Origin: Nymphaea colorata
Taxonomy: Eukaryota > Streptophyta > Magnoliopsida > Nymphaeales > Nymphaeaceae
Direction: 5' to 3'
Assembly: GCF_008831285.2 (NCBI RefSeq)
Contig: NC_045150.1
Coordinates: forward strand, 7,514,001-7,578,000
Length of the DNA: 64,000 nt
The notes beneath the pieces were generated by a model that ran no database searches, was not told where the DNA came from, and worked only from the letters and a program-made list of their open reading frames with translations. A program made the translations under genes and the position numbers. Below, in pieces: positions 11,721 to 24,798 of this stretch (position 1 is its first letter; every line of letters begins with the position of its first letter).

Positions 11721-14356
11721 CGAAATTCACCGGAAAGATCATTCGCAGTAACCCTAGCTGGTAGTTTCATTGAGTCGCAGCAGTTGTCTCACTGTTACTC
11801 TAAATTATCATTGACACGATTCCTGCGTCAATAAAAAGTGACTACCTAAATCACCTCAACTATCTTCTGTGACGTTTATTTTGATCTTTTTCAACGCTAA
11901 AGTATAGCATCTTTAGAACCTGCCAATATTTCGAAGGCCTTATCATGTGTCATGATTTTCAAAGGCAGTTTTATAAGCTAAAATTATTGTAGAAATTTAT
12001 TTTAAAAGAGTTTTAAGGAGAAAAAAATCGTTAAGAATTTTGAGTTAGTAGTTAAACTTGTAGTGAAACTTCCTCAATATCTATTTTGTACTGGTTATTA
12101 TGATCAGTATATAAATTAGATCATCCTAATCATGTTGATAATGACTTTTTCAACCTTTTATAAATGGTTGTTAAGTTGGAAGGGCTTCTCAATTATCAAG
12201 TCAACCGAGATTCAAGGTCTGGATTTAATGCAGACAATGACCTTTAACACTAGTTCTTGAAAGTGTGTGTGAAAATAGATCCTCAAGAGTGTCGGTGCAA
12301 CGGTTGGGGCGAGGTGATAGGCAGTCAGTCTTCATTTCGAACTATTGTGGCCTCAACCCTCTGTGCTGCAAAAGCAGGGAATCGATATGCAAGTTGAAGT
12401 ATAATGAGGGTGCCTCCTCAAATCACCATAGAACAGTGGGAATAGCCTCTTGCTCACCCAAAAGTATGTATGAAACAATTTTTTCTTTTGACATGCATAT
12501 AAAGTTTATATACACAGCCACAAAATCTGGCTTCTAATGGCAAAGACAGTGAAAATGAAAATTCTTTATTCTGTCACTTTCTCTCGCACTGCTTAGATCG
12601 AGATAGAAATCAGCCCCCTGAATTGATTAATTAACTTTTATTTGTGAAATATTACAACATTATAGATATCAACGATCTTAGGAATGATTCGATAGGAAAC
12701 ATAGGTTAAATGATTTTTGGCCGTTTTAAAAAATGTTTTGACTGAGTTTTTATTGATATATCAAATTAAGGTAACATTGACAAAAAAAAGTTTAAAAATA
12801 TAGATAAATAAAATTACTTATATAATAAATTATAAATATATATATGCTCTCGCCTCACCTGCACCCAATTTTTTTAGAACTTACCACATCTTACATCGGC
12901 ACCCGCACCCCGTACACATGTGACATAGCTGTCAAGGTTTTTCGGAGAATCAGAATCTATATATATGTGGGATAATTCTATATTACTGGTCATGTTGAAG
13001 AGGACAACTAAAAATTAAAATCCACTGCTAGAAGTACCATATTGTTAATGTTTATACATGAACTAATTGTTAGTAATAGATTTTTAAATTTTAGTCATCC
13101 AGCAACATTCGACACATGACAATATAAAACTCATATATAATATATAAAAGAAAAACCAACAAATGATTTTTACAACGTTGGAGTCTCTCTCTGTCTCCAT
13201 AGTCAAATACATGAAGCACCGACCAGTTTTTGTCAAATCCATTACGCATCGTTGTGTAATACAAAAGAGCTATTTGTCTACAGCAGAACTTATTTGTCCG
13301 AAATGGGGGGAAAATCTTGGAGCTGGAAAGATGTGGACTGCTGTGGAAAAAAATCTTAAAAAAAAAAAATTGGTGCTCATGAACTCATATATGCGGACGA
13401 GAATGGGTTGATTTGGGATACAATTTTTGTATAATATTCCATTGGAATCTTGCAACACATACTTCTAAGTGTTTTAAAATGACTTTTTGTTGTTGAACGT
13501 GCTTATTTATTACTCATTGTTAAATATGTACGACATCCAGTATTTTATAATGTTCAGTACATGCTTCTAGAGAGGTGCAATTAAGTGACTGATAGAATCG
13601 AACATTTGGTGATGAAATACTATTAGTTTTTTTATATAATTATCTAATCCGATATCACAGGCTTTCTTAAGTAAATGGACCGCAATGTAGAACAACTTTT
13701 TTACATGAAAAAAAACACTCGTTAATTTGCTGTCTTTTTCTTTAAAAGACTGCTGAAAATGAGCCTTAACAATGTCCAAACTTACTCTAAAATGCAGCTG
13801 TTGGTAGATTTCAATACACCATATACTCAATTTAGGTGTTTTGAGGAACATAACATAGGTGGTTGGACATACAAATCAATGAAAGTTTAGTTATGGGTGT
13901 TACTTCTTTCTATTGTAAATGGTAAAAATGTGATACTTGACAGGGGACCTCACCTAAATACTAGTTGATATCTTTCTCCGAAAACGAATGTCTCATATTG
14001 CAGTAAAACTTTTTCTACCTCATTACAAGAAAACAATCAAATCGTTTTTTTATTGTATCTAATATTGGAAAACAGACCAACGTATTCAGCTGGAGTACAT
14101 TAATTGCCTGCGTTTACAACTGAGAGAGAGAGAGAGAGATGGTGGGTCTGTGTGCATGCGCGTCAGAGTTGACCTTGGGATTTTCAGAGAGAGAGAGAGG
14201 AATGGGGGAGGAGGGTGGACTGTGGAGACTCGGTTATGGAACATTTACGTAGGTGCTGAAAAAAAGAAGAAGAAAAAATAAGCACAAAAAGGTGCAAGAG
14301 ACTTTCAACCCGCAAACGAGGGAGGGAGACAAGAGTCCGGCCGGCATCTTCATCCG
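11721..14356. other. Intergenic downstream of the DREB gene; no gene seen
   Basis: A+T-rich with no recognisable coding exon. Positions 12280-12530 contain an open 90-codon stretch of mixed composition that I cannot assign to any family. A GA run lies at 14122-14140. The sequence adjoining 14356 is the expected 3' flank of the minus-strand DREB gene. Confidence 0.45.
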
Positions 14357-14971
14357 CTAGGAGACGCAGGAAAAGTTCCACAGGCACACATCCGTAACGC
14401 AATCCGGCGACCACTCTTCCACCTCTCCCACGGCCTGCCCGCAGTCCAATCCCGACCACCACTCCTCGTTGATGTTCCCCTTGAGCAATGCCGGCAACTC
14501 CTCCCAGAAGTCGTCCTTGTTGCCATCTCGTCCTTCGCCACCAACGACGAACTCTTCGGCGACCCCCACCACCAAGGCGGCTCCACCATCCGCACAGGAA
14601 CCCGTCACCGACTTCCCCACGAAAGACGAGGCAGCCGCTGCAGCGGCGGCCTGGATGTCCCTAGGGGAGGAGGTGGCGGGACGTGGAAGAAGCTCCGCCT
14701 CGTCCGGGAAGTTGAGGGCTGCCTTCCTCCCCTTCAGGCACAACGCCGCCGCGTCGTATGCTCGCGCGGCCATCTCCGGAGTCGGGAACGACCCCAGCCA
14801 AATCCTCGACTTCTTCCGCGGCTCTCGGATCTCCGATACCCACCTTCCCCACCGCCTCTTCCTTACCCCCCTGAACACTGGATGCCTCGTCGCTTCTCCG
14901 CTACTGCCGCCCACCGCCTTTCGCCTCTCATCCGCCGGAATTTCCGATCTCCGGTCGCTGGACGCCTTCAT
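14357..14971 (-). CDS. DREB-subfamily AP2/ERF transcription factor
   Basis: Single-exon gene for a 204-residue nuclear DNA-binding protein. One AP2/ERF domain occupies about residues 33-90, with the [19 protein letters not shown] strand region and the RAYDAA helix region. Val and Glu at the positions that separate DREB from ERF members (Val45 in W-V-S-E and Glu50 in R-E-P) mark it as DREB type, which in known members binds the DRE/CRT core CCGAC. The [20 protein letters not shown] segment is closest to the TINY-like (A-4) group in my judgement. An Ala-rich run follows the domain and the C-terminus is acidic and Trp-containing, plausibly an activation region. The open frame extends further upstream only through non-ATG codons; the ATG at 14971 is the first in frame and lies below a TATA-like box, so it is the start chosen. 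No intron, typical of this family. Confidence 0.88.
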   Translation of the reverse strand: MKASSDRRSEIPADERRKAVGGSSGEATRHPVFRGVRKRRWGRWVSEIREPRKKSRIWLGSFPTPEMAARAYDAAALCLKGRKAALNFPDEAELLPRPATSSPRDIQAAAAAAASSFVGKSVTGSCADGGAALVVGVAEEFVVGGEGRDGNKDDFWEELPALLKGNINEEWWSGLDCGQAVGEVEEWSPDCVTDVCLWNFSCVS

Positions 14972-15014
14972 CTCCCTTCCGTTCCCCGCTCGCTCCCTCC
15001 TCACTCCCCATCCT

Positions 15015-15024
15015 CAATATATGG
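15015..15024 (-). promoter_or_regulatory. TATA box candidate of the DREB gene
   Basis: CCATATATTG on the minus strand, 44-53 bases upstream of the chosen ATG. It would place the transcription start near 14985-14990 with a very short leader, consistent with initiation at 14971. Confidence 0.4.
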
Positions 15025-15298
15025 CTCCTCGTGAAAACTGAAGCCTCGCTTTCAAAGATAACTGGAAAAAGTACATTTAAAACGTGGCCCAATCAAATCA
15101 GTTTAATAGGACACGTTGGATGATGTCAGCCGTAGGATGCCCTCTGTATCCTACGGAGAAAAAATCCCACTAGCCTCCTCTCGTGGGCTCCAGCTGGGTT
15201 GCCAGTACGATCTTGCCAGGTAAGAGGAGGGATTATGGATCCATATCATGAAAAACCCGACCCGATCCATTATTGGTCCCTTGGACCCTGTGTAATTG

Positions 15299-15356
15299 CA
15301 CGTGGTGAGAGCGACCCTTTCGGTCTTTAGAAACGTGGTGCGTGGCTTCACGTGTC
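15299..15356. promoter_or_regulatory. Two G-box/ABRE motifs upstream of the DREB gene
   Basis: CACGTG occurs at 15299-15304 and again at 15349-15354, the second as part of ACGTGTC, the ABRE core bound by ABA-responsive bZIP factors. A third ACGT core (AACGTGG) lies between them near 15332. They sit roughly 330-385 bases upstream of the ATG. Paired ABREs are typical of ABA/osmotic-stress induction, so stress regulation of this gene is a reasonable inference. Confidence 0.5.
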
Positions 15357-15399
15357 CTTCCGCCGAGCCCACTTCACTTCAGGCTAAGTCGTCGAGCCC

Positions 15400-17320
15400 A
15401 GCTCGAGTCAAGTCCCCTACCATAAAAAGAATAAGAATTTGACTGGAACCTTCGCCTCTCCTCACTCAATCCAAACGAAAGGTACATCAAATTTATGACC
15501 GAATAAATGAATGGAGGGTAGATATTTTGATTCTGTAAGTTTCTTCTTGTATTATTTTTTTTAAAGGAAATGTGATTTGACAGATGAGATTACTTAATCT
15601 ACTGGACTGCTTAGCACGCACTGACACTCCCCATTACGTGCCATGTGACGAACCCTAAAAGCCGTGAGTACGTAAGTTAAAGAGCATGCATGCGTATTTA
15701 TGTGCCTCCCCACGAATAATTTTCTTTAGACAACTTGTTCATTGTTTATAAATGTTGTAGGTCATTATGTTCAACCATATGCTGGGGATGTTTCCTTGGG
15801 TACGCAAAGCGGCTGCTTGGACGAATCGAAGAAGTACTCCATACGTTTCATTTGAAGCGAATATGCTCTTTATAAACACCCACTAAAATTAGCAGAGAGA
15901 TGAGTTTTTTTAATAAACCAAAATGAAAAAATAAGTTTACATTTTAGAGAAAGAGACACGTCAGAAATTTAATCCCGTATTAAAGATTATGAGGAATCTT
16001 TAAGAGCTTATAAAAGAGGGTCATCAAAAAGATGATTGTCTTGTCTTGGTGCTTAATAGTTTTGTTGTGGTTAGAGCCGAAAATGTTAGGGGTGGGTTGG
16101 GATCCACTGAACCAAGGGCCCGAGCTCAAAAGTGAGTCGGGTTGTTTCAGAACGAAAAAGGAGGACCTCTCTTTGATTGATGTGAGGAAGAAGGCAATCT
16201 TGGTAAAATAACACAAAATCAATGTACTAAACTTATGGATCAACTGCATCTCTAACTTGTAGCTTTCAAAAGGTAAGTCCGTGTTCGACTTTTCATCAAT
16301 AGTGGATGAATTAATTATGCAGCACTCAGTAAATTATCCAAAGTTTTGCCACAAGGATGACAACATTATTCTTAAATATAACCGGTTTTGAATGTAGTGC
16401 AATAAAGACCTTTGAAATGTCGTTGTTACACTTTTTTGGCGTGTGCATGTCAAACGTGCATGACATGTGACAGCTTGTAGTAACCCAGCAAACACCGTCG
16501 CAGTACTGTCATTCTCTCCTTTGGCTGGTCCTCACAAAATAGTACAATATGCTGAGGTTTGAAAATGTCCCATGGCCACTAAATAATTTTTTTTTTTGAA
16601 AATTTTTAATAAGGGTCAAGCCATCTTTTCTCTAAAATATTTTAAGGCACAACTAAAATTTTTGAAAAATTTAATGGGTAAAATTTAAATGTTTAAAACT
16701 TGAGAGGGTGATGACTCTCTGCCAATTTCACCTTTCCTTCTATCCCTGTATGCAGAAGAAGGTTATATGCTGCATCATCACAGGAGTGTGAAATGATAAA
16801 AAAATATCCTTAAGGAAGTGCAAAACGGAGGGTTTTAAAAGGACAAAAGGAAAATTGTAAACAAGGTTAAAAGTTTAAAAGATACACTTCATCATAAAAT
16901 ATTTTTAAAATACTCCACTTTTCCCTCTGTTTCCTTTGAGTGTACATTTGTTGCAGGAACAGGCAACTCGATCTCGTTACAACCTGAGGAGCAGTGTTGG
17001 TCCATAAGAAGTTTGCAGCCCAGCTCAAACAAGTAGAATGTGGCATTACCGAGTAAGAGAAAGGTGAAGATAATGGAAAGGATTGAATAACATGACGAAC
17101 GGGAGCCATACATAGATTGGGAGCATGGATTCATAGAGAACAAGAAGTAGGTCGGACAGTAAATCAATGGCAAAGCCAGAAAAAAGTTTTAGAAAAGGGA
17201 CACTCTTCACATATTTTCGTATCAAATGGAGCACTCATATACATAATTTAGCAAATATTCAAAAATATTAGTTTGAAAATGAAAAAAAAAAAAACCTTTG
17301 ATGGCCTGGTGTGCCGATAT
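15400..17320. other. Intergenic; no gene seen
   Basis: No supported exon or RNA gene on either strand. Positions about 16560-16720 resemble the decayed interior of the hAT-type 'TGGCTCCGCC' repeat family. The rest is unclassified A+T-rich sequence. Confidence 0.45.
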
Positions 17321-17321
17321 G

Positions 17322-17541
17322 CAGGGGCAGAGCGAAGGCAGGGCCTGAATGGGCTCTAGCCCCACCTCGATTTTTTTTTTTTTAAATTTACATGTAAATT
17401 TTTAAAAAATTTCACTTGTTCTACGTAAAAATTTTTGAAAAATGATCTTTCGGCCTTAGTTAAAATTTAGAAACTTTAATTCGGCCCCCTTTATAAAAAA
17501 AATTTGAACTCTACCTATGCTCATATGTGGCTCCACCTATG
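17322..17541. repeat. hAT-type MITE copy, 'GGGGCGGAGCC...GGCTCCGCC' family
   Basis: Begins CAGGGGCAGAGC and ends GTGGCTCCACCTATG. The interior has the family signature: GCCCCACCTCGA, a TTTTAAATTTACATGTAAATTTTTAAAA block, and GGCC(C)-flanked A+T-rich sequence. Other copies appear at 23478, 29045, 34305, 40215, 56268 and 57388. Confidence 0.55.
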
Positions 17542-17545
17542 CAGT

Positions 17546-20500
17546 GAAGCATATTAATTTGATTTGATTCGAGTTATCATTTGAAGCTCTTGGATCTGGA
17601 CTTGCTGTATGTTCAAACATTCTTAGCGTTTGCTTGTTTTAATTTGATCTCGATCTCGCTCCGGATCTTTCGGAGATTGGCTTTAAGTGCACTTAGCGCG
17701 GGAGTTTGTGGTCAGAATTCCTTCTTTCTCTAAAACTATTGCTTGATTTTCTCCTTCCCCAAATCATTTTCTTCTTCCCTTAAACTCATGGATGAATGGA
17801 TTTAGCACTGTCGTGGTGCCATGATCGGCACCCTCGCCTACCACCATCCTGAGCTTCACTGATCTGATGGTACTTCTTAAGAGAAGCCACACTCATGGGA
17901 TCGTTAAAATGAAGCTGCTTCTGGGGACGGGGATGATTTTCATCGTTGCAGCGAGTACTTCTGAAGCACCAATTACCCGAAACAGTCACATTCGCATGAA
18001 CTTCATAAAAAAAAAGAAAAGAAAAGACGTTAAAATAAATATGTAACGACACATTTACCTCATCAGTTAAACAAAACGAAAATAATTTTGTCCGCAGTAC
18101 TGAGGACAGTTTGTCCGCAGTATCCAAACGAGATCACTGCGGTGAAAAGAAAGCTGGATCTTCATCGGCCAGTCCGTTCCATGTTCACGTCATCTCAACG
18201 TCACTGTCTAACCCGTCTATTCAGCCTTTCCAATCCATCTTTCTGGTGGAGGAGGAAGAACCCGATCAGACACGTCTTTGTGATATTTTTTGGTTGGATG
18301 AAAAAGTACAGTGCTCAGAGGAACTTAACTGAACTTAACTTTGTTTGGACACATGTTGAAGTTGTAACATGGTTAAAAGTAAAAAATACCATTAAAATGT
18401 CACCGGTTGACTTTTTAAGCCTTGCTCGCTCGGCTCGTGCTGCGTCAAAGGTTTCCTCAGAATTTAAGTTTGTTAAAGTGTTCATCAATCTTTTGAGACT
18501 GTGGATTAGACGAGAAGTGCAAAGCACTCGACCCATCATCACCCAAATTTATTTTTTTGTAAATCATCAATAAGTTGTTGTCATGAGGCATTGTCAGAAC
18601 GTCGCCATTCTTTCAAGTACCTATCTATTTCCACACAAAATCTAGGTGGGGGAAGACTTCCCTTGAGAAGAAGTCTCCAGCCGAAACTAGTTGACGACGA
18701 TATGTCATTAAGTAAGGCGGCCGACCATCGCCTTACTCGACGATGAACACTCATTTGTTCATTCTCGCGTGTCTCTACACGATTGTGGAACGCAGTATAT
18801 GCGTCTTAAAAGAATTGTCCCTAACACATGCTTTTATACTAGTATTAGCAATTTATCATGTAATAATGATTCATGGTACTTTTAGTGACAATTTATTTAA
18901 TTTTTAATTATGTGACAACAACGAACAACAATTTCAATCATGTCAGACTTATAACGACATGCAATCACATCTTTGAAAGAAGTAGCTGTTTAGTTCATTG
19001 CTTTGGATTCGTTTCGAGGCGAGGCTCGGTGTAAGTTTGATGCGACCACACTACTTTGGGGTGGCAGCTTCCATCTTTTCGTCCGCGACAAATAACGACA
19101 GATTTGGACCCTTCTTCACCCGTCTTGATAATCTCAATATCCTGATCCACGTGAAAAAGAATATCAGCGGTTACTTTACATTATATTAGCAAACTAAACA
19201 ATTATACACACGCGCATGTATAACATATATTGGAAACTTCTGTCTACACATCTTGGACAATTTAATTTTAATTCTGAGTCCCACCGTTAATTAAATATTC
19301 AATAATGAGCATATATATGTCCAAGAGATGAAAATAGAATAATAAAAAAAATTGTCTAATTAGTCTCAAGGTCTAGCTGTTTTTTTCTCTTTATTAAATA
19401 ACTGACAACTTGGCTTCAATATTTGTCTCTTGTTGTTGACACCATTATTGAACATTTAGTCAAATATATATATATATATATATATAGCGAGAGAGAGAGA
19501 GAGAGAGAGAGAGAGCATGGTGAGTATGTCTAATTTATTGGCAAAATATATGTGGACAAAAATAATATTCAAGGACAAGATGTGGTCTTTAAATAAGACA
19601 TGAATCAATGCACATTAAACGCTATATCATTGACGTTAAAGATGAATAAATTGACTTAAATTAAAGGCCACAACTACATGAAAATGAAATTGAAAAATCT
19701 ATTCACATTAAGGCTACAAATTTACTGCGGAAGACCTTTTTTGGATGTCCAGATTCATGTAGGATACACTTTCTAAATGTTGGAGCTTTCCATAAATAAA
19801 CAAACGAACAAATATGAATTAAATGGACATAAAATATTTGAAAAAGCAAATATGTGGACCATATGCACTTGTTTATGAGCATTCGGACCAACTTCTTTGG
19901 TGATTTGTAAAGTGTTACACATACGCAAATTCATTTTTTCAAACACGTAAAAAAATAACCAGTGATATTTTGTCTTTGTAAACATAATTTGATGTGGGAA
20001 AATGACATACATGGTTGTGAAGTTGGACAACAATATTACAACGAAGCAGACAAGGAAAGATCATCCTATATATGAATTTGGATGCATCTAAGAAAGGACC
20101 CTTCAAAGTCGTGATTCTTTGTCGCAGGACCGCATGAGTTGCATATTTTGTCGTACGATCAACGATCGCGTGATGCATGCTTCCAAGTCTAATAATGCTT
20201 CAGCACTTGTAATTTCCTCCCGCAAGAGGCTGTCGAAGTAAAGGGCGGCTTTGTCACTACCACGTGAGCATGATGAATATGGGCAATAGTGCAATCATGT
20301 CCCATCTTTGCAAAGGCACTACGTTAAAACCAGTTACAGATCTTATTCACACGGGATCTTATTCTGATTGGATTCCGTATGCGGATTTCGTCTTCTTCTG
20401 TCAGGGAGAGTATGATCGAAATTGAATCTATTTTCACGCAACCGACGGCACCATTCTTTTATATATATATATATATATGTGTGTGTGTTTCAATTTTTTT

Positions 20501-20625
20501 CTACTACAAGGAATTTAGTCCTCCAATAAATAGAAAAACTTAATAGTTAAATCTTGGGTAAACCCCAAAATTCAACATCTTACATAAATCGTAAGAAAGT
20601 TTGGGACTAGGTGTTGATATATACT
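17546..20625. other. Intergenic; no gene seen
   Basis: A 161-codon open frame at 18088-18573 was examined; its composition is that of random translation and I see no domain. Contains the microsatellite at 19464-19515. No RNA gene found. Confidence 0.45.
19464..19515. repeat. Compound microsatellite (AT)n-(GA)n
   Basis: About 11 AT units followed after a 2-base break by about 13 GA units. Confidence 0.9.
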
Positions 20626-20629
20626 CCAA

Positions 20630-20880
20630 GAGGCTTCACGTAGCTAGTCGGGCGGTTGTGCAGGTGAAGATTCTGTTGGCCATTTGATTCTTGTGGGTGC
20701 TAAGGTTCTGGATTGGAACTGGTGCAAAGTGTGATACTCTGGTTGATAGAGGTACTGTAGGTTTACTTAAGTCCTAAAGTAGCTCTAGACCTTAGAGGCA
20801 AGGGAATGGAGAGGGGGCTTTGGGCGTTCCGCCTCTTGGAAGAATCTCCACTACACCTTTCAAGAGAAAAAGAAGTTAAA
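20630..20880 (+). mobile_element. tRNA-derived SINE-like repeat, copy 1
   Basis: The head has a pol III A-box-like TAGCTAGTCGGGCGG and, about 45 bases on, a decayed B-box-like CATTTGATTCTTGTG followed by GGTGCTAAGG. Further on it shares GATACTCTGGTTGATAGAGGTAC with the copy at 22665 (ACACTTTAGTTGATAGGTGTAC). Family membership rests on three copies in this window. Confidence 0.45.
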
Positions 20881-21659
20881 AAAAAGGGTCAGTTGGTTAA
20901 ATACATTAACAGCTAACAATGGTCTAAGACCAAGGAAGCAAAATTTATGGCTCAGTTTATAGAATTTTTCTTTGTAAATTTTTTTTGTCTGGCAGCCTTC
21001 CTTTTGCTGTTAAAGGCATGAAAGATCCTCGTTGCTTTTAATTTCCTATCACCGTCAACTGCTTTTCTTAAGTTTGACAAGTGCAGTGTCAGGTTAAAGT
21101 TTGCCAGTCAATTTTGAAAAAGCTGGAGAAGAACTGAAGTTCAGGTTACTTAGAGTGGATATAGCTGGGAAGCCATAAAAAACATGTCTCTTTCTGAAAT
21201 TAAGGGAAAGATTAGGTGGCCTGCCTGAATTTTTTAAGTTTCTTTCTTCCAGCTGAGCTGAGCAGCAAGATGAGGTACAGTGTCACATGCACAAAATGCT
21301 TGTAAACACTGCCCAATGTTTTAATTAGTGTAACCAAGCAGAACTTGTTATTAGCCAAGAAAAGCTGTATGCTAGTTTTCCAACATAAGACTTATTTATG
21401 ATATATTTAATATGAAAGATCCTCTAGATTTTGTAAAATAATGCCTTAATTTCTAAGTCCCTTAGTCAACATTGTAATATTTTTCAGGTGATGGATTTCC
21501 CAAGGTCCAAAGGAGCTCATGTAATGGGGCAGGCTATGCCTGTCAGATTTGCCCTCAGTCGTAATTTGACTATCATTGGCATCACTAGTTGCATATCCTG
21601 AGCTAATTTGGTGAAATTCTTGGAGCCGCTAGTAGTTGAACTAAGGGAATATTAGTTAG
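20881..21659. other. Intergenic; no gene seen
   Basis: T-rich sequence with no supported exon, ending at the target-site duplication of the hAT-like element. Confidence 0.45.
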
Positions 21660-22046
21660 TAGGGGCAAACACGAGCAGAGTCGAGCCCGAGTTTAGTCAG
21701 CTCAAGCTCGAGAATAGCTCGATGGAAGCAGCTCGAGCTCGACTCAGTAGTTACGTGTTGAGCACGAGCTCGACTCAATTAAGGCTCGACAAACTCGTTT
21801 GAATAGAATTGATATTCATCGTTACGTGTAGAGCTAGAGTAAACTCATTTTAATATATCAACTTGATTAAGGCTCAAACTCAACTCGACGGGTACGTGTT
21901 GAACTCGAACTCAACTCGATTATTTGAACTGAATCAACTCATGAACTCGACCTCGACTCATTAAGCAAATGACTCGGTTCAAACTCGTTCAAGAGCCGAG
22001 CTTTAATGAGTCGAGCTAGAGTAGCTTGATTCGTTGTTCCCCCATA
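21660..22046. mobile_element. hAT-like MITE with GAGCTCGA-rich interior, copy 1
   Basis: The left end is TAGGGGCAAACACGA and the right end TCGTTGTTCCCCCATA, imperfect terminal inverted repeats. Flanks TTAGTTAG (left) and TCCGTTAG (right, 22047-22054) match at 6 of 8 positions, consistent with the 8-bp duplication of hAT elements. The interior is built of degenerate CTCGAGCTCGACTCAA-type units also found in the copy at 45433. No transposase. Confidence 0.65.
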
Positions 22047-22054
22047 TCCGTTAG

Positions 22055-22330
22055 CCTTAGATTTGAAATCCTCAATATTTGAGAACCGTTGATTTAAGAT
22101 CAGACTCTCCCTACCCCGATCTTAAATCCGACTTTTTCTCAATAAAGATCTTAAATGTGAAACCTTAGGTTTGTCCTAAGATCCTTAGTTTCATGGACAA
22201 ATGAATTTTATTGTGTATCTTTTGTCACATCAGTAAAAACATGCTACATGATATCCAAATCAGATCTATGGATTTCAGATCTATGGATTTCAAACATGAG
22301 GCTATCAAACCGCCCTTAACCGTTTTTACT
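22055..22330. repeat. MITE-like copy, 'GTTTGAT...ATCAAAC' family
   Basis: Carries the AGATTTGAAATCC, AAGATCAGACTC, CTTAGGTTTG and ATGGATTTCA blocks of this family and ends GGCTATCAAACCGCCCTTAACC. It abuts the hAT-like element to its left. Confidence 0.45.
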
Positions 22331-22664
22331 GGCTGCTCTTAGGAGATCAGTTCTGGTTTTGATTTTAAATCCCTTGTCCGGCATGTAAAACAGTCATGGC
22401 CATTTCCTTGACCTAGGGTGTTTGATAAGTAGAACAATGGGCTCTTGAAATAAATGAACCGAGAATAAATGCATTTTTCAAGAGCATCATGTTTTAATTT
22501 TAAAACATAGAGTGATTATCAACATTATTCATAAGGGCAACAATAAAAAATAGACATAACGACACAATATTTCCACACAATACTTCATGGGTCTTAAGAA
22601 CAAACATTATCATTTCGAACATGTCGCATAATAACATGGATTTCAATAACATAATCATAGTCTA

Positions 22665-22870
22665 AAGGGGTGTAGCGTATTTGATTGAGTTGGTGGGCCC
22701 ATGAGAGGTTTGATCCCTATAGGTGCTAGTCCTTTAAATTGCAATCTGCGACAGTATGACACTTTAGTTGATAGGTGTACTTTAGAAGCAAAGGGAAAAG
22801 GGCAGTTGGGAAGGGAGAGGGCTTCAGTCTTTTTTCGAGTGGCTTTCACTCACCCAAAGAACATAATCAT
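22665..22870 (+). mobile_element. tRNA-derived SINE-like repeat, copy 2
   Basis: Best preserved copy: GGTGTAGCGTATTTGATTGA as an A-box-like head, then GAGGTTTGATCCCTATAGG, a B box (consensus GGTTCGANTCC) with a C-to-T change at the CpG. The body ACACTTTAGTTGATAGGTGTAC matches copy 1. A 61-codon ORF across it is incidental. Confidence 0.5.
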
Positions 22871-22936
22871 ATGTCAACAGACATGATTGCAAATTTTCAC
22901 ATCTGTGAAAATTGATTCTGTTATTTTTTAACACAT

Positions 22937-22937
<1 letters not shown>

Positions 22938-22981
<44 letters not shown>
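22938..22981. repeat. (TAA)n microsatellite
   Basis: About 14 perfect trinucleotide units. Confidence 0.9.
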
Positions 22982-22982
<1 letters not shown>

Positions 22983-23477
22983 GAAAATGATCTTGTTGGA
23001 GTAAGGTCGCTGTGCCATAATCAAGAACATAACTTTTCCCAGCGTGCGTGAGCCATACAAATTCTTGTGGCCAACCGTTGCCATCTCCACATTCTTTTAT
23101 GCAATGAAACACGCGTACAAAAAAAACCCGTGGTTCTCCGTTTTTAAATGATTCATCTTTTCTTAGAAACCCACATGTCACTAGAACCCATGGTTCTTCT
23201 TTCTTTTGGTCCCTCAAAGAAGGTTTTCAATGCAAGCTGGTGGGAGATCAGTCTCCCCCCACCTTTATTCAAAATAATTCTAAACGAACAAGATCAAAGC
23301 AAAAAAAGAGGAAACCAAAAGTACTACCAACATTGTCCGCTTCTTTCTTATCAAAGTCACAATTCTTGTCCAAAATATGCAAAGTAAAGGCATCAAGGGA
23401 AGGGACATAGCTCATACGAGAGGGCGGGAATGTGTTATGCAGCAGGTCCCCAGTTTGACCTGCGAGAGTTATCAATT

Positions 23478-23640
23478 TTTTATAAGGGGACCATATTAAA
23501 ATTCATAAATTTTGACAGGAGCCAAAATATTATTCTTTAAAATTTTTATACAAGACAACTTAAATTTTCTAAAATGTACATGTAATTTTTTTAAGGGAGG
23601 GCCCAAGCCCCTACGGCCCCCCTCATTAGAAGTAATTCAT
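23478..23640. repeat. hAT-type 'TGGCTCCGCC' family copy, decayed
   Basis: Shows GGGGACC, a long TTTAAAATTTTTATA / ACATGTAATTTTTT body and the GGGAGGGCCCAAGCCCCTACGG block shared with the copies at 29045 and 40215. Terminal TIRs are eroded. Confidence 0.45.
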
Positions 23641-24645
23641 AAATGTCACCAAGTTGGTGCGACTTTATGGGGCCATTTGACATTGGGAATAAGAACAAAT
23701 TGTTACATGTATCTGCTCCAAGTGAAAAGATTTGTTACTGTTTCACTTGCCAAATAACCCGTGTGATGTGAGTTCTAAATGTGAAACTCCTTTGAATTCC
23801 CATAAAGGCTGAAGCTAGATAGGTGTACTACCAAATCGACGTTAAGTTGTTTGTGAACCAAGAAGATCTCAACCATGTGACCATTCATCTCTCTTTCTAA
23901 GTTGAATACAACATCTGACCTACCTTACACTGACATGCACATGTATTATTTAATATCAAAGTATTTTGTAATCATTGATACCACACAATGGGCTAAATGA
24001 AGCTAATACTACAAGATTTAGCATTTGTAAGACAAATTTCACTTAATTAATATAATTGTCCATATAGTGTAATATCTTCATAAATTAAAGCGTTTAATTT
24101 TGCACTGTTGAAACATGAGTCTTAATATTTTCATTTGGGATTCTTTCAGAAACCAAACGAGTTTTAATTTATTAAAAACAAGAAACATGTTTTTGCAAAA
24201 CACTTTCATCGAGAACTTTTACCTTTGGTTTACGTAAGGTTTCTCCATTTGGTAGTGAGATTGAAAGGGACAACAAATACGACAAGAAAAATAACAACAA
24301 CAACGATAATGTATTAGCAGCCAGCTCGTGCATCATTGTCCAACTATCAGTCATCTTGGGTAAGAAGTAAAAAATCAAAATTAAGGTTCCGAAAATTTAC
24401 TATAAATGCAATAGTGTCATTCTTTGTCCTTGAATACATAAATGGCCTTCGAAGAACATAACAAAGAAAGAAAAAAATCAACTTTTCCGTATTTGTGGTC
24501 CAGCGCATGTGCGTTATAATGGGGATTCTCATGAAAAATGTGAAATATAGAAACGATTAGAAAAAAACCACACATTAAAAAAGCTACATTAACGTCTAAC
24601 ATGATCCATCTTTTGCGGTCTTCTAAATTTGAAATTATAAAAAAA
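23641..24645. other. Intergenic; no gene seen
   Basis: A+T-rich with no supported exon or RNA gene. Confidence 0.45.
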
Positions 24646-24647
24646 AT

Positions 24648-24743
24648 TATATATATATATATATATACGTTTAATCTCATTTTAATCGATAACTCATATG
24701 ATTTTCATTAAGTCGATCTAATATGTATGAGAGTCTGGTACTT

Positions 24744-24798
<55 letters not shown>

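Noticed and set aside
14469-15041. 190-codon ORF on the plus strand opposite the DREB gene
   Set aside because: Antisense shadow of the AP2 coding region in G+C-rich sequence; no domain of its own.
18088-18573. 161-codon plus-strand ORF
   Set aside because: No domain, no conserved composition and no promoter or splice context.
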